This document shows, in pieces, positions 1-7,799 of a DNA stretch of 20,473 nucleotides. The position numbers were made by a program, and so were the translations under genes. How positions within the stretch are numbered: the stretch's first letter is position 1; each line of letters begins with the position of its first letter. Location of the stretch: NCBI GenBank assembly GCA_964588725.1, contig CAZPQL010000055.1, positions 1-20,473 on the forward strand, given 5' to 3'. Under the pieces are notes generated by a model that saw only the letters and a program-made list of their open reading frames with translations, did no database searches and was not told the DNA's origin. Source of the stretch: UBA5972 sp964588725 (GTDB lineage: Bacteria > Pseudomonadota > Alphaproteobacteria > Rhodobacterales > Rhodobacteraceae).

Positions 1-616
1 CGGCGGAAACGCGTACGGGGTCCATGCGGGTGGACCCAAGCGGATCGCCAGAGCGAAAGGGCGAAACCCGATAGGCGACACGCTGACCGGCGTAGTTGAA
101 CTCGATGCCAGCACGAATGCGTGCCCCGCCGCCGATATCACGATGCAGATCGGTTGGGACCTGCTCGCGATCCAATAGTTCCAGGGAAAGGGGAACTGAA
201 TAATTTGCCTCGGGCGAAACCCGGAGCCGGGCGAAACTCTCACCGCTTTCGATCATGGCCCGCACCGCCATGGCCTGAAGGCCGTAGAAATCAGCCAGAC
301 CGGCGGAATCTGCTTGGTCGGTCCAGCGCAGCCAAAGGGATTGTAATGCCTCGCGAACGACGCGGTCAGGATGGCTGGATTGCGGCTTGATCCCTGCGCC
401 CACCACGTTGCCAACCAGACTGTCCACCGCGGCCGTGATCCACGGATTGTTCCGCGCATACCATCCGGCCCGCCGTGCCGCCGTGTTCGCGCCTGCCAGA
501 ATGGTGGCATTCAAGCCATTTATCGATTGAGCCGATTCCCAACGGCGACCACTGCCCGCTGCGTCCAACGCACGGGTGCCAGTCCGGTTAAATAGTCGAT
601 TGATGAGAGTCCGCAT
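1..616 (-). CDS. Phage portal protein, lambda (gpB) family, N-terminal part, cut by window edge
   Basis: The reverse strand reads an open frame from ATG at 616 to the window start, about 205 residues. It begins MRTLINRLFNRTGTRALDAA and contains LNATILAGANTAARRAGWYA followed by RNNPWITAAVDSLVGNVVGA. This is the typical N-terminal signature of lambda-type portal proteins: an arginine-rich start, then RNNPW..AAV..LV.N.VG.GI. The portal forms the dodecameric DNA-entry ring of the capsid and docks the terminase. An in-frame TAA lies 10 codons upstream of the ATG and no other ATG lies between, so 616 is the only ATG start. No good ribosome binding site precedes it, and the start codon lies in a perfect inverted repeat. 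The gene follows res by about 80 nt. In lambda-like phages it would follow terminase and gpW; here a restriction-modification cassette takes that place. The family call is firm; the C-terminus is unseen. Confidence 0.88.
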   Translation of the reverse strand, partial: MRTLINRLFNRTGTRALDAAGSGRRWESAQSINGLNATILAGANTAARRAGWYARNNPWITAAVDSLVGNVVGAGIKPQSSHPDRVVREALQSLWLRWTDQADSAGLADFYGLQAMAVRAMIESGESFARLRVSPEANYSVPLSLELLDREQVPTDLHRDIGGGARIRAGIEFNYAGQRVAYRVSPFRSGDPLGSTRMDPVRVSA

Positions 617-636
617 GCCGTTAGAATCGCATGCGG
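611..636 (-). promoter_or_regulatory. Perfect inverted repeat covering the portal start codon
   Basis: CCGCATGC (611-618 on the + strand) and GCATGCGG (629-636) are perfect 8-bp arms with a 10-nt spacer. In the leftward mRNA the 3' arm contains the portal AUG (616-614), so the start codon would be paired in an 8-bp stem. It could limit portal translation, or act as a weak barrier after the res gene. No U-tract follows, so an intrinsic terminator is unlikely. The structure is read from sequence; the role is inference. Confidence 0.5.
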
Positions 637-697
637 CAGGCTCTTAAGATACTGGTAACGTTTCGGAATAAATTGAACCGAGAGGCCGTAGTCGAAA

Positions 698-3328
698 CTA
701 TTTGCCAATTTTCTCGATCAATTGCGACCGCATATCCTTCCCGGCCACAGTCTTCTCAACAACGATAAACAACCCTTTTCCATTGCTTTTTCGTTCCCAG
801 AGTTGGCCAATGGTCCGTTTCTCCGCAGTATCAGCCCCATCGGCGAGATGGGCGCCCTTGTATTCGATAACGAGTAAACGATCATCTTCCAGTTGGGCCA
901 CAAAGTCAGGATAGAATTTGTCTGTCGCGGTCGGTAGCCAGAAAGAATTTGGATGGCGCGCGACATTTCTGATCCAGTATTTCAGGGTCGGCAAGCTGTC
1001 GATGGCCTGAGCACACTGAAATTCTTCACCGTTCCCGGCGCCGTCGAATGCAGGTATATGATCAGGGCCAAGAAAATGCTTCCGGGGTTTCCAGCGTCCA
1101 CGATAGCGGCGCTGATCCCAGTACATTCCATCCTGAAAGGTGAAGGCATTATCGAAAGAAACACCAACTTTTGCCTCGGGGGCGAACAGAAAACGTTGAT
1201 AGACTCCGTCTCGTTCTTGTTGGCGAATGGCGGCGATCTTCTCCCGCACTTTTCGGGCGAGGATGAATTTGCACCGCATCAGCGCCGCTATGTGCATTCC
1301 GCGTGGGGTTATCAAATGCCCCACAAGATCGCGAAGCCAGCGCAATAGCTCACTTTGATGGATGTCCGGTTGACGCACTTGACGGTCAAGCCACAAGACA
1401 AGAGCCTCGGGCGTCCAGCCTTCGACGTCTACATCCAGGGCCAGTTGTTCGTCCTCGGTCGCGAACTGGTAAGTGACACGATTGCCGTCAAGGTCGATCT
1501 CAAAGCTGCGGGCCGTTTCGCGAATTGTGAATTCTCCGTCGCCCATCTTTGAAGAATGGTTGAGGAGCGACCAGTCATGAAATTCCATGAATACGTCGGT
1601 GTCAGCGAATTCAAGCTCACCCTGGATTTCCGAAATCAGGCGTGGAACGATAAACGTTGCACCCTGTTCAGCGGGTGACAGCTGATCCTTCACCTCAACG
1701 CGGTATTTGGTGACGGCCTCGGCAAAACTCTTGCGTTCCGTTTCAGGAATCGCCTCGGTGATCACCTTTTCCAACCCACTGTCTACCCGACCGGTGACGG
1801 TAATCTCTATTTTGCCATCGTCCGTCTCGGAGACCGCTACGCCTTCGCGGTTCTTCAGTTCCGACACAAATTCCGGTGTCGCGGTGATGGTGTGCTTGAA
1901 CGTGGGCTTCGGTTTGTCTCTGGGACCAAACAGGCCGCTCTCAGCGTCAAGCGACGATTGTGCCGGTTCGATGTTGTCGAGCGCCTCGTCCTCCTCGAAT
2001 CCCATGGCAACCAGCTTATCGGCCAGTGACCGTGCGGCCTCACCGAATGAGGGTTCGGAGAGGAAAGCATAGGCTCTGTTCAGGTCATCGTCCTTGCGCC
2101 GCTTGGCGTAGGGCATGCGCAGCACACGGCCCAGCAGTTGCTCGACATCAACCGCGCTCTGAATCCGCGACACCGAGCAGAAGGCATAGGCAAAGGAGCA
2201 ATCCCATCCCTCTTTCAGGGCTTCCATGGTGATCACATGTTCAATGGTGCATTTCGGGTCGAACAGATCGATGCCGTCCAGTTCACGCTGACTGCCCGTT
2301 GCCACCGCAATCTTGTCCTCCGGAATCTGCTCGACTTCGATCAGATGCTTTTTCAGCACCTCAACCGTCACTTCCTGGTTCTTCGGCTGCGCCTGAAACA
2401 GAACGATGGGGCGGATGTAGTCCGGATCGTCCTCGGCGGCCTCGGCCAGCGACGCGCGTGTCGCAATGGCACCGTTCACCGCGTTCTGCCAGGTGTCGTG
2501 CTCCGACAGCATGATCGGCAGCTTTATCATCTCCTCAAGCTTCAGTTCCTGCGCCGTCACACTGTGCAGGATGTTGGAATTCAGCCGCGGTGTCGCTGTG
2601 AATTCGATGATGGCTGACGGATTCACCCGCCCCTGCATCTCGCGCGTCAGGCCGGTGACGGCGTTGTGGGCCTCGTCAACGATCATCAGCGGGCGGTGGA
2701 TATGCATGAGGTTGGCAAATGAAAACTTCACCCCTCCGCCTTCCAGCGTTTCCAGCCCCGGCAGGTTCTTCGGCAGCGCCGTAAAATGCGGCTCCATATT
2801 CTCGTTGTGAGCATAGACCTTGCGGCCTTCGGTATTTGACACCCGCAGGGCCTGGATCGTGCCCACCACGATGCAGCAATGGTCGCGAATATCATGCGGG
2901 CGGATCTGGGTGAAATCGGCAATGTCGAAAACCCGCACGCGGCCTTCAAAGGCCTCGTCCAGCGCCCGCCGGTAAGGGTGGCGGGGGTTCTTCAGCGCCT
3001 CGGCGGTCTGTTGCCGGATCGTGTTGGACGGCACCAGCCACAGGACCATGGGATAATCCTTTTCGACCCATGTATCGCGCGCAATGGCAATGGAATACGC
3101 GCCAAGGATCGTCTTGCCGCCACCCGTCGGCAACCGCAGGCAGACGTAGGGAACGTTCGGCAGCTCGGCCAGCGGCGTGTAAGCCCCACCATACCGGCCT
3201 AACCGGCGGGCCTGTTCCGGTTCCTTTGCAATCGCCTCATAGGCATTCTGTGGCCCGGCAACACGGGCGTCCTCAAGGAACCGGCGGAGGATCGAGAGAG
3301 TATCGCTCTGGTATTGCTTCAGTTTCAT
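698..3328 (-). CDS. res: Type III restriction enzyme Res subunit (helicase-nuclease)
   Basis: This 876-residue protein has superfamily 2 helicase motifs in order: Walker A PTGGGKT at 67-73, DEAH at 218-221, TATPR at 244-248, and motif VI in QLLGRVLRMPYAK. Near the C-terminus is a PD-(D/E)xK nuclease site: YPD (D808) followed by IEYK (E822, K824). This domain order and length are normal for Res of type III R-M systems, which translocates or slides on DNA with ATP and cuts between two head-to-head unmethylated sites in complex with Mod. The start is ATG 3328, preceded by GAGGGGG seven bases upstream. The mod stop codon lies inside that Shine-Dalgarno sequence, so the two genes are tightly coupled. 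All key motifs are present, so it is probably active. The only doubt is whether it belongs to a related helicase-nuclease defence family, but the adjacent mod argues for type III. Confidence 0.93.
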   Translation of the reverse strand: MKLKQYQSDTLSILRRFLEDARVAGPQNAYEAIAKEPEQARRLGRYGGAYTPLAELPNVPYVCLRLPTGGGKTILGAYSIAIARDTWVEKDYPMVLWLVPSNTIRQQTAEALKNPRHPYRRALDEAFEGRVRVFDIADFTQIRPHDIRDHCCIVVGTIQALRVSNTEGRKVYAHNENMEPHFTALPKNLPGLETLEGGGVKFSFANLMHIHRPLMIVDEAHNAVTGLTREMQGRVNPSAIIEFTATPRLNSNILHSVTAQELKLEEMIKLPIMLSEHDTWQNAVNGAIATRASLAEAAEDDPDYIRPIVLFQAQPKNQEVTVEVLKKHLIEVEQIPEDKIAVATGSQRELDGIDLFDPKCTIEHVITMEALKEGWDCSFAYAFCSVSRIQSAVDVEQLLGRVLRMPYAKRRKDDDLNRAYAFLSEPSFGEAARSLADKLVAMGFEEDEALDNIEPAQSSLDAESGLFGPRDKPKPTFKHTITATPEFVSELKNREGVAVSETDDGKIEITVTGRVDSGLEKVITEAIPETERKSFAEAVTKYRVEVKDQLSPAEQGATFIVPRLISEIQGELEFADTDVFMEFHDWSLLNHSSKMGDGEFTIRETARSFEIDLDGNRVTYQFATEDEQLALDVDVEGWTPEALVLWLDRQVRQPDIHQSELLRWLRDLVGHLITPRGMHIAALMRCKFILARKVREKIAAIRQQERDGVYQRFLFAPEAKVGVSFDNAFTFQDGMYWDQRRYRGRWKPRKHFLGPDHIPAFDGAGNGEEFQCAQAIDSLPTLKYWIRNVARHPNSFWLPTATDKFYPDFVAQLEDDRLLVIEYKGAHLADGADTAEKRTIGQLWERKSNGKGLFIVVEKTVAGKDMRSQLIEKIGK

Positions 3329-3339
3329 CAGATGCCCCC

Positions 3340-4875
3340 TCAGGCCCGCGCTTTGACGTCATAGGGCGTCTGTTTGAAAGTGATCTGTTCGCGCTCGAGC
3401 GTGGCTTTGGTCAGCCGGGATTGCTCGCCGTAAACCGTCAGCGGGCCAGCGAACTCCGGGTCCGATCCAGTGATCTCGGCACGGATCAGGGCCAGCGTTG
3501 CGCGGGTCAGCACGTTGCCGCCGCCGGGGCGTTTGTCGCCAAGGATGCCGTTGTAAAGCAGCGCGTAGGCCAGACCGTCATGGATGCCGAGCAGCGGAGA
3601 TTCACCCGTCATATTCCAGGGCCGCGCGGTTTCGGCGAACCAGACATGCGCCGCCAGCACCGGAAAGCGGATGTCGGGGTTGATATGGCCTTCCTCGTCA
3701 AACACAGGCGGGCCAAGTCGGTAGAACCGGAAACCGCCACCGCCCTGCCAGTTGACGGATTTCGAGATGCCACCCTGTTCACCGTCGATGACCTTTTGCA
3801 GGCGCGGCGCGCAATGGGTAACGGCATGGTCGCCCATTTCGATGCCGATAAAGCGCCGCCCCATCTTCTGCGCGACGGCGGCGGTGGTGCCGGAGCCGAG
3901 AAAGGAGTCGAGGACGAGGTCTCCGGGATTGGTGGCAATATGGATGATGCGTTCGATCAAGCGTTCGGGTTTGGGGGTGTCGAAGGCATTGGTAGCTCCA
4001 AACAGCGAATGTATTTCCTTTTTTGCTTCTTGATTATGTCCAACTTCTTTGTTTGACCACCAACTCCAAGATTTTACCCCGTTTGCTTCAGCAAGGTAGT
4101 TTTTTATTCGTGGGCGTGATTTTTGATCTTTACCAAACCACATTCGCCCCTCGGCAAGAAAACGATTTAAGTTGGGTTCAATGTTGCCCCAGCAGCGACC
4201 TTCTGGTGGTGTGTATTCAGCACCTTTTGGCGTCCTGATTGTATACATTTGGTTGGGTCGATACCCCTGAGCCGTGAAATCAGTTGAAACCCAAGGCCCC
4301 TTTGGATCGTTGTCCGGATTTTTGTATGCTTTTTGTTGATCTGCATTTAGCGATAGGTCTCGAAAATGGTTTCGCGCCGTTTGTTTCCCGTAAACCAAAA
4401 TATGGTCGTGAGCATCACCCATATGGATACGTCCATCTGGTGAAGTTCGCTTTTGCCAAAGGGCATTGACGATAAAGTTCTTCCTTCCAAAAACCTCGTC
4501 CAGCATAACCTTTAGATAATGGGCTTCGTCATCATCAATGCTCACCCAGATTGACCCATCTTCGGCCAGCAACTCGCGCAGCAACTCTAGCCGCGGCCAC
4601 ATCATTGCCAGCCATTGCGTGTGCTCCAGATTGTCGTCGTAATGCTCGAACGCCGAGCCGGTATTATACGGCGGGTCGATATAGATGCATTTCACCTGCC
4701 CGGCATAGAACGGCAGCAGCGCCTTCAGCGCCTCCAGATTATCGCCCTGGATCAGCATGTTGCCGCTGTCTGTGTCCCCGGATGAAAGCGCGGGCACCTC
4801 CTCCAACAGGCGATAGGGCACCTTTTGCGCGGTGCGGATGTCCTCGTCCCGGGTCAGCCAGTTCAGTATCGGCAT
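3340..4875 (-). CDS. mod: Type III R-M DNA methyltransferase Mod (beta-class N6-adenine)
   Basis: This 511-residue methyltransferase has the catalytic motif DPPY at 67-70 before the AdoMet-binding motif FLGSGT at 325-330. That order is the beta class, typical of type III Mod enzymes that methylate adenine on one strand. The target recognition region should lie between them, roughly residues 140-300. That stretch (about 4,000-4,460) is visibly richer in A and T than both ends of the gene. This suggests the specificity domain was exchanged by recombination. ATG 4875 is three bases after the stop of the upstream Phd-like gene, whose end supplies a GAGGA ribosome site. Mod is needed both for protection and, with Res, for cleavage. 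The recognition sequence cannot be told from the protein. No simple repeat tract for phase variation was seen. Confidence 0.93.
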   Translation of the reverse strand: MPILNWLTRDEDIRTAQKVPYRLLEEVPALSSGDTDSGNMLIQGDNLEALKALLPFYAGQVKCIYIDPPYNTGSAFEHYDDNLEHTQWLAMMWPRLELLRELLAEDGSIWVSIDDDEAHYLKVMLDEVFGRKNFIVNALWQKRTSPDGRIHMGDAHDHILVYGKQTARNHFRDLSLNADQQKAYKNPDNDPKGPWVSTDFTAQGYRPNQMYTIRTPKGAEYTPPEGRCWGNIEPNLNRFLAEGRMWFGKDQKSRPRIKNYLAEANGVKSWSWWSNKEVGHNQEAKKEIHSLFGATNAFDTPKPERLIERIIHIATNPGDLVLDSFLGSGTTAAVAQKMGRRFIGIEMGDHAVTHCAPRLQKVIDGEQGGISKSVNWQGGGGFRFYRLGPPVFDEEGHINPDIRFPVLAAHVWFAETARPWNMTGESPLLGIHDGLAYALLYNGILGDKRPGGGNVLTRATLALIRAEITGSDPEFAGPLTVYGEQSRLTKATLEREQITFKQTPYDVKARA

Positions 4876-4878
4876 TTG

Positions 4879-5115
4879 TTATCGCTCGTCCTCGTTCTTG
4901 TTATCGGGTGTGCCCGCATTGCTTTTTGCGCGCGCCTGTCCCGAGGGCGGCACCTCCTGTCCCGTCAGCCGCTCGAATTCCTCGACCGCCAGCACGACCA
5001 CCACCGGGCGCCCGTGTTTTTCAACCACCACCGGTTCGGCCCGTGCCGTGTCAATCAGCCGACCGAACAGGTGCTTGGCTTCGCGGGCGGATATGGCCTT
5101 GATCGGGGCCTTCAT
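4879..5115 (-). CDS. Phd/YefM-family antitoxin-like DNA-binding protein, no toxin partner
   Basis: This protein of about 78 residues starts MKAPIKAISAREAKHLFGRL and continues with VVVEKHGRPVVVVLAVEEFE. That is the classic Phd/YefM fold: a dimerising N-terminal DNA-binding domain with the E-K-x-G-x-P-V-V-V strand. The frame extends upstream to an ATG at 5151, but ATG 5115 has GGGAGG seven bases before it and matches the family start. Family members normally pair with a Doc, YoeB or RelE-type toxin encoded directly downstream. Here the next gene, three bases away, is mod, and no toxin ORF is present. The C-terminal 25 residues are hydrophilic and probably disordered, where toxin binding would normally be. 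A palindrome in its promoter fits autoregulation. Its likely role, by inference, is a controller of the R-M operon rather than an antitoxin. Confidence 0.82.
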   Translation of the reverse strand: MKAPIKAISAREAKHLFGRLIDTARAEPVVVEKHGRPVVVVLAVEEFERLTGQEVPPSGQARAKSNAGTPDNKNEDER

Positions 5116-5131
5116 ACGGGCCTCCCTGTGG

Positions 5132-5161
5132 ATTATGGTCACAATGACCACAATTCACCAA
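5132..5161 (-). promoter_or_regulatory. Promoter with palindromic operator for the phd-mod-res cassette
   Basis: On the reverse strand, TTGGTG (5161-5156) and CATAAT (5137-5132) are separated by 18 bp and can serve as -35 and -10. Between them lies a perfect inverted repeat, TGGTCA-CAA-TGACCA (5136-5150), which touches the -10. A repressor bound there would block polymerase. It lies between the terminase stop (5178) and the Phd-like start (5115). The cassette could therefore be transcribed independently of the phage late operon. The hexamers are approximate; the palindrome is exact. Confidence 0.55.
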
Positions 5162-5177
5162 CCGGGTCAATCCGCGC

Positions 5178-7004
5178 TTACCCCATCCAGGCCGACCGGA
5201 TCACCTTGGCTGCGGTATCGTTCCGCGCTGGCATTTCGCCATTCCGGCCCGCCGCCGCCACGGCCTCCGCTTCCTCATTCAGCCGCAGCCCCATGCTGAT
5301 CAGCCCCTGCAGCGCTGCGCTGGCGTAGACAAAAGTATCGAGCGCTTCGTTCCGTTCGCCGTCGCGTTTCAACTGCCACGACCGGACCGGACGGCCCTTG
5401 TGAAACCGGGTGACAACGCGCTCGGCGGTCAGCTGGCGGAAGTAGTCGGCATCAAGGCGGCTGGGGAAGTGGATCGTTCCGGGACCGGGTTCAGTAAGCT
5501 TCAGCCGCGCATAGACAGCATCCTTCACCGCATCGACTCCGACGATAAACAGCGGGATTTTCCCCTTGTTGGTGCGGGTCGGACGGCGCGGCCAGACGGG
5601 AACGGCAGACCCACCACGGCCCTTGATCGCCCAGATGCGACGGGCAAGGCGGGTGCGGCAGAACTCGTATGCCATTTTGGTGTGGTGCCCGCCGGTGTCG
5701 ATGGCGGCGGCACGGATCGGCAGGTCGCTCACAGCGCGCGGGTGGGCGTAGCATCCGCATAGAAACCCATCGAGGTCGGCCCATAGGCGAGGGCCGGAGG
5801 GATCGCCCCAGAGCACGCGATAGTCGATGACCCATGCTTCCTCGTCGCGACCCCAGCCGATGACTTGCACCTCAAGGCGGTCGCCCTGAACATCGACACC
5901 GGCGGTCAGGACCGCAACACAGTCAGGTACGTCCTCGCCCCAGTCCTCCCGGCGCGCCATCAGCGGATCGGCGGGCACGGTATCGCCTGCCTGGTCCTCC
6001 CAGGATTCGCCGAGCTTGGTGTTGACCCAGACCTGAAGGCGTGGCGGGTCCTTGCGCACCTTACCATGCTCGATGGCGATTTCGGCCCAAGTCTCCCATG
6101 GGGAATAGAGGGCCGACAGATGGAACCCGACGGTGCGCCCGTCGCCTTGCGCGGAGGCACGCCATTCACCCCGTTTCAGCAGCGCGGTCTTGTCGTGTTC
6201 CTGATGCACACCACTACATGCCTCGCAAATCAGATGAGCCTGATCCCTTCGCCCTTCGGGCCAGCAGATTCGCGCCCAGGTTATCGGGGCCATATCGCCG
6301 CAATGCAGGCAGGGAACATGGTAATACCGCTGGTCGGATTCCTCGAATGCAGCTTCGATGCGCGAAAACCCTTTCAGCGTGGGTGTCGAGACCATGAGGA
6401 TTTTCCGCCGCCCTTTGAAGGTGGCCGTGCGCTGAATGGCCAGCGCCACCGGATCACCTTCGCCATCGGCATCGCCGGGATAGCCGTCGACCTCGTCGAG
6501 AAACAGATATCGCACCGGGGTGGAGCGAAGGCCAATGGCCGAATTTGCACCCGTCATGACCAGTTGGCCGCCCGGAAAGGATTTGCGAAACAGGCTGTTG
6601 CCCGCGTCCCGCGAGCGCGGTGTGGCCACCCGGTCCCGCAGCACCGGGCTGGACGCGATCAGCGGGTCAATGCGGGTGACGGTATTGCGTCGCACCATGT
6701 CGAGGGACGGCTGGACCAGCATGACCAGACCGGGGGCATTGTGAATGATGTATCCCAGCCAGTTCAATCCAGCCTCTGTGCCGCCAGTCTGCGCCCCTTT
6801 CATCATCACCACCCGCTCAGATGGATTGCCGGTCGACAGGGCATCCATGATTTCACGCAAGTAAGGCGTGCGGGAGGTGCGCCAGCGGCCCGGTTCGGCG
6901 GCGGTGTCGGGCAACATGCGGTGGCTGTCGGCCCATATTGCAACCGGGATTTGCGGTTCTGGCCGGATGGCTCTGCGCCAAGCATCGTCAATTCGTTTCA
7001 GCAA
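5178..7004 (-). CDS. Phage terminase large subunit, GpA (lambda) family
   Basis: This 608-residue protein is the ATP-driven DNA packaging motor and headful or cos nuclease. Walker A-like GAQTGGTE lies at about 70-77, and Walker B YLFLDE at 166-171. A Cys4 set, C232/C235 and C260/C263, fits the zinc-ribbon region seen in GpA proteins. A C-terminal nuclease part contains AAIDTGGHHT. The length is normal for the family (about 600-640). Its start overlaps the end of the small terminase gene by 17 bp, so translation is probably coupled. Downstream, instead of gpW and portal, comes the Phd-mod-res cassette. All motor residues look intact, so the packaging module is probably functional. Confidence 0.95.
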   Translation of the reverse strand: MLKRIDDAWRRAIRPEPQIPVAIWADSHRMLPDTAAEPGRWRTSRTPYLREIMDALSTGNPSERVVMMKGAQTGGTEAGLNWLGYIIHNAPGLVMLVQPSLDMVRRNTVTRIDPLIASSPVLRDRVATPRSRDAGNSLFRKSFPGGQLVMTGANSAIGLRSTPVRYLFLDEVDGYPGDADGEGDPVALAIQRTATFKGRRKILMVSTPTLKGFSRIEAAFEESDQRYYHVPCLHCGDMAPITWARICWPEGRRDQAHLICEACSGVHQEHDKTALLKRGEWRASAQGDGRTVGFHLSALYSPWETWAEIAIEHGKVRKDPPRLQVWVNTKLGESWEDQAGDTVPADPLMARREDWGEDVPDCVAVLTAGVDVQGDRLEVQVIGWGRDEEAWVIDYRVLWGDPSGPRLWADLDGFLCGCYAHPRAVSDLPIRAAAIDTGGHHTKMAYEFCRTRLARRIWAIKGRGGSAVPVWPRRPTRTNKGKIPLFIVGVDAVKDAVYARLKLTEPGPGTIHFPSRLDADYFRQLTAERVVTRFHKGRPVRSWQLKRDGERNEALDTFVYASAALQGLISMGLRLNEEAEAVAAAGRNGEMPARNDTAAKVIRSAWMG

Positions 7005-7500
7005 CGAACAATTCCTCCAATGGGGTCTCTGCCAGATGCACGAGATGCTCGCGCATCAGCCGATCCAGCACGGTGAACACCGGCCCCGGTTCAATGCCCA
7101 GTTCAGCGGCCATGATGGGGGCAGAGCGTTGCACCCAGGCGATATGCGCATCGCGTTCTGCCTTGGCGCGGGCAAATACGGTTCGTTCGGCTTCCGCCGC
7201 GTCGATCAGGTCCCCCTTTTCATGTTCATAGGCGAGCTTGGCGCGCTGGACCTTGACGATTTCATGCATCCGTTTTGCTTCGGCCAGCGTGGCGGAACGC
7301 GCCGCTGTGCCCCCACCTTTGTTGCGTCGGGCTGCATCGAGGTTATTTTCGATCCACGAAAGGCCATCGTTCACATCGATCCGCCCGTCCGCGCGCACCG
7401 GCAGTCCCTGCGCGATCAGCTGGGAAATCCGGCCTTTGGTCACACTGACGCGGTCGGCAAATTCCGCCTTGGTGTCGGTCCCTGAGTTTAGTTTAGGCAT
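6988..7500 (-). CDS. Phage terminase small subunit, Nu1-like
   Basis: This 170-residue protein begins with a winged-helix/HTH region (TKAEFADRVSVTKGRISQLI, then GLPV). A charged helical middle (residues about 65-110) and a C-terminal part that would contact the large subunit follow. This plan, and its position directly before the GpA-type terminase, match Nu1/small terminase, which recognises the packaging site and hands DNA to the motor. The start ATG 7500 has GGGGA about nine bases upstream. It is the first gene of the packaging segment, after about 300 bp of gene-free DNA that contains the iteron-like repeats. Confidence 0.85.
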   Translation of the reverse strand: MPKLNSGTDTKAEFADRVSVTKGRISQLIAQGLPVRADGRIDVNDGLSWIENNLDAARRNKGGGTAARSATLAEAKRMHEIVKVQRAKLAYEHEKGDLIDAAEAERTVFARAKAERDAHIAWVQRSAPIMAAELGIEPGPVFTVLDRLMREHLVHLAETPLEELFVAETN

Positions 7501-7607
7501 ATTTGCGTCCCCACGTTGGAAACGTCATGCGCTGAGCCCCCCCGTATACAAATGTTTCGGAAAGGAACCGCCTTTGTCCCGATCCTTGCCGGGGATTAAC
7601 GATTTGT

Positions 7608-7781
7608 CTGGTGGGTTTGGTGGGTTTGGTGGATTTGATCTGACACGCTTCTGAAACTGTCATGAAATGCCTTTTGTTTTGAAGCCTGTCACGTTTCACG
7701 ATGTTCCACGTCGCTGACAATCTCTGTGACAAACAATGAATTGGCCGGAAACACATCCACCAAATACACCAAACCCACCAG
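7608..7781. repeat. Iteron-like inverted repeat in gene-free DNA between terminase and primase; candidate replication origin
   Basis: The 299 bp between the small terminase (7500) and the primase stop (7800) hold no convincing gene. Two 27-bp arms, 7608-7634 and 7755-7781, are inverted copies with 25 of 27 positions matching. Each arm is made of three 9-bp units: GGTGGGTTT, GGTGGGTTT, GGTGGATTT on the left (7610-7636), and GGTGGGTTT, GGTGTATTT, GGTGGAT on the right, read on the other strand. The 120 bp between the arms contain several TGTCA/TGACA words. Tandem short repeats beside a primase-helicase gene recall the origin iterons of satellite phage P4. The G-rich strand could also form a two-tier quadruplex. 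Origin function is inference. Confidence 0.6.
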
Positions 7782-7799
7782 ATGAATTGGGACTCAGCG

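Noticed and set aside
3070..4056. Long + frame of 328 codons opposite res and mod
   Set aside because: It is the antisense frame of two genes with intact catalytic motifs and has arginine/alanine-rich shadow composition.
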